This document shows positions 17,241-25,397 of a stretch of DNA of 43,976 bases, one piece after another; the stretch's first letter is position 1, and each line of letters starts with the position of its first letter. The translations under genes and the position numbers were made by a program. Origin of the DNA: Actinomadura kijaniata NBRC 14229. Lineage in GTDB: Bacteria > Actinomycetota > Actinomycetes > Streptosporangiales > Streptosporangiaceae. The notes under the pieces were generated by a model, which saw only the letters and a program-made list of their open reading frames with translations, was not told the origin of the DNA and ran no database searches. The stretch is taken from positions 1 to 43,976 of the forward strand of contig NZ_BCQR01000100.1 in assembly GCF_001552175.1 (NCBI RefSeq). The letters are read 5' to 3'.

Positions 17241-17831
17241 CTACCCCTGCGCCCTGCGGTAGACGCAGACGTTGACGCCGGTGGGGGAGGTGACCGTGGA
17301 GACGTGCTCCAGGGCGTGCTTCGTCCCCTCCGCCGGGAAGATCGACTTGCCGCCGCCCAGGATCACCGGCATGGAGATCAGGATCAGCTCGTCGAACAGC
17401 CCCTCCTCGATCAGCGTCCGCGCCAGCGTGGGGCTGCCCATGAGGATCGCGTCGCCGTCGCCGGTCCCGCGCAGCCCGCGGATGCGCTCTACGGCCTCCG
17501 CGTTGCGGATCAGCGAGGTGTTCCAGGTCATGTCCTTCTCGTCCAGGCTGTCGGACACGACGTACTTGGGGAGGGCGTTCAGCTTGTCCGCGAACGGGTC
17601 CCCGGCCTGCTGCGACCACGCGGCGGCCATGTTCTGCCAGGTGCGGCGGCCGTACAGCAGCGTGGTGGCGTTCTTCATGGCCGCGTCGAAGGCCCCGCCG
17701 ACCACCTCCGGGTCGAAGTACGGCTGGGTCCAGCCGCCGTGGGCGAAGCCGCCGTCGCGGTCCTCGTCGGGCCCGCCCGGGGCCTGCACGACACCGTCGA
17801 GGCTGATGAAGCCGCAGATCACGATACGCAT
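17241..17831 (-). CDS. RibD C-terminal/dihydrofolate-reductase-like protein (copy 2)
   Basis: From ATG 17831, behind GGAGAAGGGA, this is a 196-aa protein with ICGFISLDGVVQAPGGPDED, LLYGRRTWQNMAAAWSQQ, ILMGSPTLARTLIEEGLFDE and SMPVILGGGKSIFPAEGTKH. It is the same family as the gene at 15665-16270, and both share the APGGPDEDR-type segment. An NADPH-dependent reductase of unknown substrate is likely. An in-frame GTG-type start upstream at 17873 would add 14 residues without a better ribosome site. Confidence 0.88.
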   Translation of the reverse strand: MRIVICGFISLDGVVQAPGGPDEDRDGGFAHGGWTQPYFDPEVVGGAFDAAMKNATTLLYGRRTWQNMAAAWSQQAGDPFADKLNALPKYVVSDSLDEKDMTWNTSLIRNAEAVERIRGLRGTGDGDAILMGSPTLARTLIEEGLFDELILISMPVILGGGKSIFPAEGTKHALEHVSTVTSPTGVNVCVYRRAQG

Positions 17832-17885
17832 CGGGGTGTTCCCTTCTCCGGTGTTCCTTGATGGCTCAAGCATGGCGGGGGGTGC

Positions 17886-18491
17886 TTACCGCTTCCTTAC
17901 CGCTCCGGCCCGGATCGCGCCCACGGCGCTCACCGCGAGCAGCAGCAGGAACGTGAAGAGCGCGGGATCGACCCACCCCGGCACCTGATCCTTCCCGCAG
18001 ACGGTGTCGTGCAGCGGGAAGAACCCCGCCGACCTGCTGGAATCCCCCGAGCAGGAAGGGGAGGCGCCGTCGACGACGCCGCTCCCGGAGATCCCGTACC
18101 CGTACACGGCGACCAGGGCCCACAGCCACGCCAGGCACAGCCGAAGCCAGGTGGCCAGCTCGGCGCCGGGCCCCTCCCGCTGCCCCGACACGACCGCGAA
18201 GGCGCCCGTCACCCCGGCCGCGACGGCGGGGACCGGCCAGAAGAACAACCACATCATGGGGAACAGCACGATCAACGGCCCGTACCCGGCGGCGCCCAGG
18301 GCGGCGGCGGTCCCCAGCAGCAGGAACGGCAGCCGCTTGCGGGGCGACAACGTCCCCCAGACGAGGACGGCGGTCGCCGCGGCCACCACGGAGAACGGAG
18401 CCACAGCCTGGGAGAAGGTCACGAACGGCGAGTCCAGCAGGCGGGAGAGAACCCCGTCAACGCCACCCCCAAACCCGCACAACTCCCGCAC
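17886..18491 (-). CDS. Small polytopic membrane protein, unknown function
   Basis: This is a 201-aa protein with about five membrane segments: residues ~27-48, 54-73, 74-100 (including VLFPMMWLFFWPVPAVAAGV), 115-135, and 178-197 near the C-terminus. Between the last two is an extracytoplasmic Cys-containing loop (DGASPSCSGDSS and DTVCGKDQVPG). The start (GTG 18491) is weak; a later GTG near residue 11 is possible. A CCCGC-GAAA-GCGGG hairpin (18496-18509) sits just upstream. No family is recognised. Confidence 0.6.
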   Translation of the reverse strand: MRELCGFGGGVDGVLSRLLDSPFVTFSQAVAPFSVVAAATAVLVWGTLSPRKRLPFLLLGTAAALGAAGYGPLIVLFPMMWLFFWPVPAVAAGVTGAFAVVSGQREGPGAELATWLRLCLAWLWALVAVYGYGISGSGVVDGASPSCSGDSSRSAGFFPLHDTVCGKDQVPGWVDPALFTFLLLLAVSAVGAIRAGAVRKR

Positions 18492-18734
18492 ATCCCCCGC
18501 GAAAGCGGGCCTCCTCGATCCGCCCGTCCGGGACTCCCACGAGCCACCGCAGCGCCTACGGCCCGGACGCGCCCCGCGAGCCCATGACCTTCCGGGGCCG
18601 TACCTGCGCGACCGCTTCCCCGCACCGGACTCGCGCCCCCGTCACGCCCTTCCTCGCGTGGTTGGGGGCGGCGGCGCTGAGAACGGCGCGGGTCCTGGCC
18701 GAAGGTCCCCGGCGCGACGGGAGCGGGCGGCCGG
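18492..18734. other. 243-bp gap with no convincing gene
   Basis: Apart from the small GNRA-loop hairpin at 18496-18509 I see no gene, remnant or terminator here. It separates the membrane protein from the azlD stop. Confidence 0.4.
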
Positions 18735-19040
18735 TCACCACCAGGTGATCAGTGCGCCCACGGTGCCGCCGGTCAGGATGGCGGGGAGGAAGCCGAGGCG
18801 TGGGGCCGCCACGGCCGCTGCCAGTGCCGCGCACAGCAGGGGTGGCCTGACGTCCCCCTGGGGTGCGACCTGGGTCGCCGCCACGGCCGCCAGCAGCGCG
18901 ACCGGCAGGAGCGCCACCATGCCGTCCGCTCGGGACTCTCCGGACGCCTTCGCGCCGCGCCGTGCGGCCAGCGCGACGCCGCCGAGGCGGACCAGGTAGG
19001 TGGTCACCGCCAGGCCGCCGATGAGGAACCAGATCGCCAT
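18735..19040 (-). CDS. azlD: AzlD-type branched-chain amino-acid exporter subunit
   Basis: This 101-aa membrane protein has four hydrophobic stretches. It carries the AzlD pattern TYLVRLGGVALAARR near the N-terminus, then MVALLPVALLAAVAATQVAP and LGFLPAILTGGTVGALITW at the end. With AzlC it forms a two-component exporter for branched-chain amino acids or analogues. Its ATG shares one base with the azlC stop (TGATG). The small size is normal for the family. Confidence 0.85.
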   Translation of the reverse strand: MAIWFLIGGLAVTTYLVRLGGVALAARRGAKASGESRADGMVALLPVALLAAVAATQVAPQGDVRPPLLCAALAAAVAAPRLGFLPAILTGGTVGALITWW

Positions 19041-19708
19041 CACACCTTCACCCGCTTCCGCACCAGCGCGGCCGGAACGACCGCCAGCGCCCCCAGCAGC
19101 ACCGGAACGCCGGGCGGGGCCCAGGCCGCCGCCACCACCGTCACACCGGCCGCCGCCACCGCCGTCGCCGCCTCCCGGACGCCCCGGACCAGCGGCACGA
19201 CCAGCGCGGCGAAGACCGCGGCGGCGGCCGGGTCCAGGGAGCCGCGCGCCCCGGCCGGGAGCGCCGTCCCGAAGGCGGCCCCGGCCAGCGTCCCGGCCGT
19301 CCACCCCGTGAACAGGATCAGCCCGACGGTCACGAACGTCCGCCGCCGCTCCGCCGCCGTGGCGCGGGTCAGCGCCGCCCCGGCGGACTCGTCCGAGACC
19401 AGGTGGGAGGCGGCGAACCGGTCCCGCCAGGAGCCGAACACGTCGCCCAGCGCGAACCCGAACACCCCCAGCCGCAGGTTGACCAGCGTGCCGACGGCCA
19501 GCGCCGCCACCGGCGAGGCCCCGCCGCCGAGCGCGGCCAGCCCGGCGAGCTGGCTGCCGCCCGCGTGCACGAGCGCGCTGGCGGCCACCGCCTGCCAGAC
19601 CGACCAGCCGCTCTGGACGGCGAGCGCCCCGAACACCGCCGAGTAGACGGCGGCCCCGGTGCTGGCCCCGACGGCCAGCCTGATGTCAGAACTTCCCGGT
19701 GTCTTCAC
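19040..19708 (-). CDS. azlC: AzlC-type branched-chain amino-acid exporter subunit
   Basis: From GTG 19708 this is a 222-aa protein. It carries the AzlC motif region FGALAVQSGWSVWQAVAASA and LVHAGGSQLAGLAAL, then FGFALGDVFGSWRDR, SHLVSDESAGA and two C-terminal hydrophobic bundles. ATG at 19765/19759 would leave only about 11 bases before the divergent LysR gene, whereas GTG 19708 leaves room for a shared promoter. LysR or AraC-like regulators commonly sit beside azlCD. Export of Leu/Ile/Val or analogues is known for the family; the specificity here is not determined. Confidence 0.82.
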   Translation of the reverse strand: MKTPGSSDIRLAVGASTGAAVYSAVFGALAVQSGWSVWQAVAASALVHAGGSQLAGLAALGGGASPVAALAVGTLVNLRLGVFGFALGDVFGSWRDRFAASHLVSDESAGAALTRATAAERRRTFVTVGLILFTGWTAGTLAGAAFGTALPAGARGSLDPAAAAVFAALVVPLVRGVREAATAVAAAGVTVVAAAWAPPGVPVLLGALAVVPAALVRKRVKV

Positions 19709-19776
19709 GGCGGCCAGTCTCCCCACGGCCGCCCGCGCCGTCGCATAGCCCGCGGGCATGGCCATAGCCTCGGACT

Positions 19777-20676
19777 ATGAGCAAGACCGGCGACATCACC
19801 CTTCCGGCGCTGCGCGCGTTCGCGGCCGTCGCGCGGACGGGCTCGTTCACCGCCGCCGCCGAGACGCTGGGCGTCAGCCAGCCCACCGTCAGCGCGGCGG
19901 TCGCCCGGCTGGAGGCGTGCTCGGACGCGCCGCTGCTCCGCCGGGAGCGGACGGGCGCGACCCTGACCGCGCACGGCCGCCGGGTGCTGGAGCACGCCGT
20001 CTCGGTGCTGGCCGCGGTCGACGGCCTGGCGGCCGCCCTCTCCGGCGCGGCCGCGCCGGGACTGACCGTCGGTTTCATGGGGGAGGCCGCCGGGCCCCGG
20101 ACCGCCCTGGTGGTCGACGCGGTCCGCGCCCGGACCGGGGGCCGCGTCACGCTGCGCAGGTTCGACTTCGACGACCCGACGTGCGGCCTGCTCACCGGCG
20201 ACAGCGACCTGGCCGTCGTCTGGCCGCCGCTGTCCACCGGCGCCCTGGACACCCTCCCGCTCGGCGCCGACCGCCGCGCCGTCGCCCTGCCGGTGACGCA
20301 CCCCCTGGCCGCCCGGCCCGCCCTGCACCCCGCCGACCTCGGCGGACTGGCCTGGGTGACGCCGAGATCGCCCGACCCGGTCTGGGCCCGCTTCCGCCAC
20401 CCCGCCGCGGTCGGCGTCGCGGACGCGACCGTGGCGGCCGGGTCCGGCGCGATCGAGGAGACCCTGGAGCTGGTCGCCGCCGGGGCGGGGGTCGCCCTGG
20501 TCTCGGAGAGCACCGACCAGCACTACGCGCGTTCCGGCGTGGCGGTGGTGCCCCTGCTCGGCGGCCACCACTGCACCACGGCCCTCGCCTGGCGCCGCGA
20601 CGACGCCAGGCCCGCCGTCACGGGGACGGTCGCGGCCCTCCGCGCCCTCCTGGCGGCGCGTCCGGTCACGGGGTGA
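19777..20676 (+). CDS. LysR-family transcriptional regulator
   Basis: This 299-aa protein has an N-terminal winged HTH, PALRAFAAVARTGSFTAAAE, then TLGVSQPTVSAAVARLEACS (residues ~8-65), and a C-terminal periplasmic-binding-like effector domain (residues ~90-290) with LTVGFMGEAAG and LAVVWPPLSTG. It diverges from azlCD, which suggests amino-acid-responsive control of the exporter (inference). Its last 11 bases overlap the end of the convergent dioxygenase gene. Confidence 0.9.
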   Translation: MSKTGDITLPALRAFAAVARTGSFTAAAETLGVSQPTVSAAVARLEACSDAPLLRRERTGATLTAHGRRVLEHAVSVLAAVDGLAAALSGAAAPGLTVGFMGEAAGPRTALVVDAVRARTGGRVTLRRFDFDDPTCGLLTGDSDLAVVWPPLSTGALDTLPLGADRRAVALPVTHPLAARPALHPADLGGLAWVTPRSPDPVWARFRHPAAVGVADATVAAGSGAIEETLELVAAGAGVALVSESTDQHYARSGVAVVPLLGGHHCTTALAWRRDDARPAVTGTVAALRALLAARPVTG

Positions 20677-21442
20677 GGCGGGGGAAGTGCTCGTCGGGCA
20701 GCGGGGCGCCCACGGTCAGGCCGAGCGGGTCGGTGACGGGATGGGAGGGACCGGGCGCGAGGGTCAGATCGGCGTCCACGTAGATGACCACGTGGGCGAT
20801 GCGGGGATCGTCGGTGAGGTTGGGCGTGGCGCTGTGCGCGAGGCGGGCGTTGTGGAACGTGCAGTCGCCCGCCCGCAGGGGAACGGTGACGCGCTGCTCC
20901 CACTCCAGATCAGGGGCCACGGCGAACATGTCGGCGTGGTCGGACAGGTCCTGCGGCCGCAGCCCGTCCAGGCGCTGGGAGCCCGGGATGAACGTCATGC
21001 AGCCGCGGTCGACCGGGACGTCCACCAGCGCCACCCAGGCCGAGAGCGCGTGCCGGGAGCCGGCGTGGGGCCAGTACGGCTGGTCCTGGTGGAACTCGGT
21101 GGCGGCCCCGTTGCGCGGATCCTTGATCAGGAGCTGGTCGTGCCACAGCCGCAGCGGGATCCCCGCCAGCCGGGTCGCGATGGCCGCCAGGCCGGGGTGC
21201 AGGGTGAGCTCGCGCAGCGTCGCGTCCTGCCGCCACAGCTGGAGCAGCTGCGTGAAGACCCTTCCGCCGTGGTTGTCGCGGACGGTGTGCCGGACCGCCA
21301 GCGCGGCGTCGGCGAACCTGGCGGCGTCCGCCCGGGAGATGACGCCGGGCAGGTGGACGAAACCGTCACGGCGGTACGCGGAGACGGCGTCCTCGGAGAG
21401 GTTCTCGGGTGTGGTGCGGGGGGTCGTGCGGGCGACGGCCAT
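20666..21442 (-). CDS. Phytanoyl-CoA dioxygenase (PhyH)-family Fe(II)/2-oxoglutarate oxygenase
   Basis: This 258-aa protein has a jelly-roll oxygenase signature. Metal ligands H118 and D120 lie in ATEFHQDQPYWPH and H203 in NARLAHSATPN, with R214 placed to bind 2-oxoglutarate. The preceding RLWHDQLLIKDPRNG and following GCMTFIPGSQRLDGL are typical of PhyH proteins. It hydroxylates a small molecule in the cytoplasm with Fe(II), O2 and 2-oxoglutarate; the substrate is unknown. ATG 21442 follows GAGGAGAA. The divergent AraC/cupin gene probably regulates it. Confidence 0.9.
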   Translation of the reverse strand: MAVARTTPRTTPENLSEDAVSAYRRDGFVHLPGVISRADAARFADAALAVRHTVRDNHGGRVFTQLLQLWRQDATLRELTLHPGLAAIATRLAGIPLRLWHDQLLIKDPRNGAATEFHQDQPYWPHAGSRHALSAWVALVDVPVDRGCMTFIPGSQRLDGLRPQDLSDHADMFAVAPDLEWEQRVTVPLRAGDCTFHNARLAHSATPNLTDDPRIAHVVIYVDADLTLAPGPSHPVTDPLGLTVGAPLPDEHFPRLTP

Positions 21443-21486
21443 CGTCGTTCTCCTCGCCTTGCCGGACGGTTCGTTCCGACAACTGT

Positions 21487-21537
21487 CGCGATCGCGGGGG
21501 GAGAGCGGCTAGCACGGGAGCCCGGCAGGTGTAGCAC
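21487..21537. promoter_or_regulatory. AraC/PhyH divergent promoter: palindrome and direct repeats
   Basis: The 128-bp gap holds the perfect 10-bp palindrome CGCGATCGCG (21487-21496). It also holds two direct TAGCAC repeats at 21510-21515 and 21532-21537, 22 bases apart. Two-turn direct repeats match how AraC-family dimers contact DNA, so the repeats are the better operator candidate. Confidence 0.35.
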
Positions 21538-21570
21538 AATCTTGACAACCGCCTGGAGGAGGGAGGCCCG

Positions 21571-22434
21571 GTGCATCGCGTACGGCGAGCGGAGGTCTTC
21601 CCGCCGGGCGGGCCGCCCATCGTCGCCGAGCGGTACGAGCCGCGCGGCGACATCGCCGCCCACGGCCACGACTTCGTCGAGCTGGCCGTGGTCACCGGCG
21701 GCGCCGCGACGCACGTCTCGGCCGCGGGCGAACGGGAACTGGGCCGCGGCTCGGTGGCGATGCTGCGGCCGGGGGACTGGCACGGCTACCGGGACTGCCG
21801 CCGGTTGACCGTCCACAACCTGTACGTCGGCCCGGAGGTGTTCCAGCGCGAGCTGGCCTGGCTGCGCGCGGACCCGCGGCTCGGGCGGATCCTGCACGGC
21901 GCCGGCCGGTCCGGCCACCCGCCGCGGCTCGACCCCGCCACGCTCCGCGTCGTCGAGACCGGCCTCGCCGCGATCGCCGAGCTGCCCCGGCCGGAACCCG
22001 CGCACGCCGTACGGGTGGGCGTGCTGCTCTGCCTGCTGGGCGGCGTGGCCGCGTCCCTCCCCGCGGACCCGGCCGGGCGGGGCCACCCCGCGGTGACGGC
22101 CGCGGCGCGGCTGCTGGAGGACGACCTCCAGCGCGCCTGGAGCCTGGACGAGCTCGCCGCGGCGGTGAGCACGTCACCGGCCTACCTGGCCCGCCTGTTC
22201 ACCGCGGGGCTCGGGGTCCCGCCCATGGCCTACCTCGGCAGGCTGCGCGCCGAGCGCGCCGCGGCGCTCCTCATCGAGACCGACCTGCCCGTCGCGGCGG
22301 TCGGGAGGCTGGTCGGCTGGAACGACCCCAACTACGCCAGCCGCCGTTTCCGGCACTTCTTCGCCCTCAGCCCGGCCGCCTACCGCACGCGCTTCCGCCC
22401 TGGCGGGTCGGCGGCCCGTTCGCGCCGGGACTGA
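21571..22434 (+). CDS. AraC-family regulator with N-terminal cupin sensor
   Basis: This 287-aa protein has a cupin N-terminus (residues ~10-100), with AHGHDFVELAVVTGGAATH and GSVAMLRPGDWHGYRDCR. A linker and two C-terminal HTHs follow (residues ~180-280): ARLLEDDLQRAWSLDELAAA, SPAYLARLFTAGLGVPPMAY and WNDPNYASRRFRHFF. GTG 21571 follows GAGGGAGG. AraC/cupin proteins sense small molecules. The divergent PhyH oxygenase is the obvious target. Confidence 0.9.
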   Translation: MHRVRRAEVFPPGGPPIVAERYEPRGDIAAHGHDFVELAVVTGGAATHVSAAGERELGRGSVAMLRPGDWHGYRDCRRLTVHNLYVGPEVFQRELAWLRADPRLGRILHGAGRSGHPPRLDPATLRVVETGLAAIAELPRPEPAHAVRVGVLLCLLGGVAASLPADPAGRGHPAVTAAARLLEDDLQRAWSLDELAAAVSTSPAYLARLFTAGLGVPPMAYLGRLRAERAAALLIETDLPVAAVGRLVGWNDPNYASRRFRHFFALSPAAYRTRFRPGGSAARSRRD

Positions 22435-22672
22435 CGGCCGTACCATTTCACACCGGATTTTCGGCGAGATGTCGCCCGGATTATCATTTGTAGAATTGCT
22501 TGCGAAATGCCGATGACCGGGAATGCTTTTAGTGCTGTGGTACTGCTTTCGGGTGAAAATCGCAGGTTCTGAATGCGGGGCGAATGGTCCTGTGGGCCCT
22601 GTCTGCGGCGGAGGGGCGTCCCAATAATCGAACTGCCATCGGACCCCGGATTTCCGAGGAAGGGACACTCCC
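22435..22672 (+). promoter_or_regulatory. AT-rich leader before a secreted protein
   Basis: These 238 bases are markedly AT-richer than the surroundings (for example 22481-22510 and 22551-22570). They contain no gene with the usual GC3 pattern. The region must hold the promoter of the secreted-protein gene. The leader ends in GAGGAAGGGA (22655-22664) before GTG 22673. Confidence 0.45.
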
Positions 22673-23203
22673 GTGTCGCTGAAGAAGCTCCTGCCGCTCG
22701 CCGCCACCGCGCTCACCACGGCGGGCCTCGTGGCCGCCGCCCCCGCCGCCTCCGCCGAGGTGGAGACCGGCAAGGTCACCGCCAAGGTCGGCAAGGCCAA
22801 GTACATCGCCTACACCAGCTGCAAGGCGAAGGGCCGCTGGGGGAAGGGCTACATCAAGACCGACGGCAAGCCCACCAGGAAGCGCCCGCTCGTCACGGTC
22901 GTCGAATGGGGATACGCCATCCAGAAGACCAAGGGCAACCACAGGAACTCGATGGTCCGGGCGCTGCTGGCCGTTCACGAGGGCGGCGGGAAGTGGCGCC
23001 TGTCCGGCGGCCCCGGCTACACGGGGAGCAACGCCGTCGAGGACAACAAGTGGCACAAGGGAAAGCGGGTCCAGTGGTCCTCCATCGGCCGGGGCCGCAT
23101 CGGTGAGAACGCCATCGCGTTCTGGTTCGACTTCGACAAGGGCACCGGCGGCCACTGCGACGCGAAGTTCATCCGCGCCTCGCAGCTCAAGCCCATCAGG
23201 TGA
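22673..23203 (+). CDS. Secreted protein of unknown function
   Basis: This 176-aa protein begins with a signal peptide: Lys-rich MSLKKLLPL, a hydrophobic core, and the Ala-type cleavage site AAPAASA before Glu. The mature part of about 148 residues is basic and rich in Lys/Gly/Trp (CKAKGRWGKGYIKTDGKPTR, NKWHKGKRVQWSSIGRGR). It has two Cys, one near the start and one in GGHCDAKFI, which could form a disulfide. No family is recognised. Gly/Trp/Lys richness and secretion suggest a small structural or cell-wall-associated protein (weak inference). Confidence 0.72.
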   Translation: MSLKKLLPLAATALTTAGLVAAAPAASAEVETGKVTAKVGKAKYIAYTSCKAKGRWGKGYIKTDGKPTRKRPLVTVVEWGYAIQKTKGNHRNSMVRALLAVHEGGGKWRLSGGPGYTGSNAVEDNKWHKGKRVQWSSIGRGRIGENAIAFWFDFDKGTGGHCDAKFIRASQLKPIR

Positions 23204-23206
23204 CCG

Positions 23207-23252
23207 GACGGCGGCAGGGGCCCGGCGCCTCGAAGGCCGCGCCCCCGCCGTC
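23207..23252 (+). terminator. Hairpin after the secreted-protein gene
   Basis: GACGGCGG (23207-23214) pairs with CCGCCGTC (23245-23252), and inside it GGGC pairs with GCCC, giving a long GC stem three bases past the stop. Confidence 0.5.
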
Positions 23253-23318
23253 GCGCCCACCGGCACCGGTTTCCGCGTTCCACTGATCATGTCGGGGCCG
23301 GACGCTATGGTCCGCCGC

Positions 23319-24419
23319 ATGAATGATCATCGAATCTCCCGGTCCTTTCCCGACCCGGAGGGCCACGCCGTTCACGCCCTCGCCCCCGTGGACCTGGGCG
23401 GCGTCCCGGCGGTGGTCGGCAAACACGGCGACGGCTCCCTGTGGACCTGCGACCTGACCACGGGGGAGCGCGTCGCGCGCCCCATCGACCTCGGCAGCGC
23501 CGCCCCCGAAGACCCGGTTCCCGACGCCGAGGGGATCGTCTGGGACGACGAGGAGTTCGAGGACGAGAAGGGGGAGGCGGACGCGTACGAGGTCGTCTCC
23601 CTGCTGGCCGCGACGTCTCTCGACGGCCGTCCGGTGCTCGTGACCGGCGGCGGCCGGTTCGACCTCACCGCGCTGCTCGGCGAGGACCACATGGGCGGTG
23701 CGGTCCGCTGCTGGGACCTGGTCACCGGAGAGAAGATCGGCAAGTCCGTGACCGGGCACGGCCTCGGCGTCACAGCCCTGGCCGTCCTCCCTTCCGGGCG
23801 CGGGCCGCTGGTGCTCAGCAGCGGTGAGGAGGGAGTGCTGCTGGTGTCGGCGCTCGCGTCCGGCGAGCGCGTCACGGAGATCCGGGGGAGCTACAACGGC
23901 GTGATGGCCGCCGCCGTGGTGGACGGCCGCCCGATCGCCGTCACCGGCGGCCACGACTCCCACATCGAGGTCTGGGACGTGCTCACCGGGGAGGCCGTGG
24001 GAGGTCCCTGGCAGACGACCGGCACCTACGTCTCCGCCCTCGCGGTGACCGAGCTGGACGGCCGTGCGGTGGTCCTCACCGCCGGTGACGGCAACACGCT
24101 GGGAACATGGGACCTGGCCACCGGCCGACCGGCCGGAACACCGCTGTCCGGGCACACGAACGACATCGTGGAGATCACCCTCACCCGGTTCGGCGGGCGC
24201 CCGATCGCCGTCACCGAGGCCCTGGAGGAGCCGCCCCGGGTCTGGGACCTCGACCGTGGCGAGCGGCTCGGCGGCCCGCTGGCCGTCCCCGACGAGCAGG
24301 CCCCGACGACCGTGACCGCCACCGAGATCGACGGCGAGCCCGTCGTGGTGACCGGTCACCACGACGGCACCATCCGCGTCTGGTGGATCTCGCGGTTCGC
24401 CGGCGAGGCGGTCAGGTGA
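23319..24419 (+). CDS. WD40-like beta-propeller protein
   Basis: This 366-aa protein contains about seven propeller repeats with the recurring unit DGRPxAVTGG...IxVWDxxTGExxG. Examples are AVRCWDLVTGEKIG, IEVWDVLTGEAVGG, LGTWDLATGRPAGT and TIRVWWISRF. An acidic insertion (WDDEEFEDEKGEADAYE) lies near residues 65-85. Such propellers act as scaffolds. There is no signal peptide, so it is cytoplasmic. ATG 23319 lacks a ribosome site; TATGGT at 23305-23310 could be the -10 of a leaderless transcript. The last eight bases overlap the convergent SDR gene. Confidence 0.82.
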   Translation: MNDHRISRSFPDPEGHAVHALAPVDLGGVPAVVGKHGDGSLWTCDLTTGERVARPIDLGSAAPEDPVPDAEGIVWDDEEFEDEKGEADAYEVVSLLAATSLDGRPVLVTGGGRFDLTALLGEDHMGGAVRCWDLVTGEKIGKSVTGHGLGVTALAVLPSGRGPLVLSSGEEGVLLVSALASGERVTEIRGSYNGVMAAAVVDGRPIAVTGGHDSHIEVWDVLTGEAVGGPWQTTGTYVSALAVTELDGRAVVLTAGDGNTLGTWDLATGRPAGTPLSGHTNDIVEITLTRFGGRPIAVTEALEEPPRVWDLDRGERLGGPLAVPDEQAPTTVTATEIDGEPVVVTGHHDGTIRVWWISRFAGEAVR

Positions 24420-25161
24420 GGGTGTGCCCCCCGTTGACGGTGAGGCATTCACCCGTGATGTACCCCGCCGCGTCCGAGGCCAGGAAGCACACGGCCGCCG
24501 CGACGTCCTCGGGCGCGCCGATCCGCCCGAGCGGGACCTCGGCCCGGTACCGCTCCCGCTCGGCCGCCGGGAGGTCGCTGTGCCGTTCGACGGGGATCCA
24601 GCCGGGGGCGACCAGGTTGACCGTGATGCCGTGCGGCCCCAGCTCGCGCGCCCAGGAACGCATGAGCCCGAGCTGCGCCCCCTTGGCCGCCACGTAGGCC
24701 GACATCCCCGCCAGCCCCCGCGCCACGATGTCGGAGCCGATGTGGATGACGCGCCCGCCGCCACCGGCCCTCATCCCCGGAAGCACGGCCTGCGTCAGCA
24801 GCGTCGGGCTCTTGACGAAGAACGAGAGCTGGTCCAGGTGCGCCTGCCACGTCAGGTCCTCAAGCGGGATCTCGGGCTGCGGCCCGGTGGCGTTGGCGAC
24901 CAGGACGCGCACCGGGCCGAGCCGCCGCCCGACCTCCTCGACCAGCCCGGTCACCTCGGCCTCGTCGGTGACGTCGGCCGCGAACGCCTCGGCCGTCCCG
25001 CCGTCGGCCCGCACGGCCCGCACGACCTCGTCCGCCCGCTCCCGTCCGGACCGGTAGTTCACCGCGACCGGATGCCCCTGCCGCGCCAGCCTTCGGGCGA
25101 TCACCGCCCCCAGCCCCCGCGAGGCTCCCGTCACCAGGGCCACCGCATCATGTTCGACCAT
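24412..25161 (-). CDS. SDR-family oxidoreductase (FabG-like)
   Basis: This is a 249-aa classical SDR. The nucleotide motif TGASRGLG is followed by VNYRSGRERADEV, which suggests NADP, then LVANATG. The catalytic residues are S143, Y156 and K160 (SAYVAAK). The C-terminus has APGWIPVERHSD, IGAPEDVAAAVCFLASD and ITGECLTVNGGHTL. It probably reduces a keto group on a small metabolite or acyl thioester. Convergent with the WD40 gene. Confidence 0.9.
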   Translation of the reverse strand: MVEHDAVALVTGASRGLGAVIARRLARQGHPVAVNYRSGRERADEVVRAVRADGGTAEAFAADVTDEAEVTGLVEEVGRRLGPVRVLVANATGPQPEIPLEDLTWQAHLDQLSFFVKSPTLLTQAVLPGMRAGGGGRVIHIGSDIVARGLAGMSAYVAAKGAQLGLMRSWARELGPHGITVNLVAPGWIPVERHSDLPAAERERYRAEVPLGRIGAPEDVAAAVCFLASDAAGYITGECLTVNGGHTLT

Positions 25162-25397
25162 TGGCCGATCTTGCCCTGCGGCTCCCGGAGTAGTCCTCCC
25201 CGGCCCGTCGCTCAGGCGGCGTCGAGTGCCTCGGTGATCTTGCGGATCAGGTCCGCCATGACCGGGCCGGGCTCGGCCTTGCGGGTCCGGGCGGCGGTCT
25301 CGACGGCGACCAGGACGGCGCCTGAAACCCTCGCCGTTCGCTCCCTGACCGGCCGCCACCGTCGTGGTGTCGGGCTCCGCCGGACGGCACGGTGTTC
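25162..25397. other. 236-bp gap with a possible gene fragment
   Basis: On the minus strand a frame with strong GC3 reads VAVETAARTRKAEPGPVMAD then LIRKITEALDAA and stops at 25212, but it has no plausible start. It could be the 3' end of a decayed gene; no family is recognised. The rest shows nothing clear. Confidence 0.3.

Noticed and set aside
25212..25330. Short minus-strand gene before the dienelactone hydrolase
   Set aside because: Good GC3 but no start codon and no recognisable family; listed only as a possible fragment.
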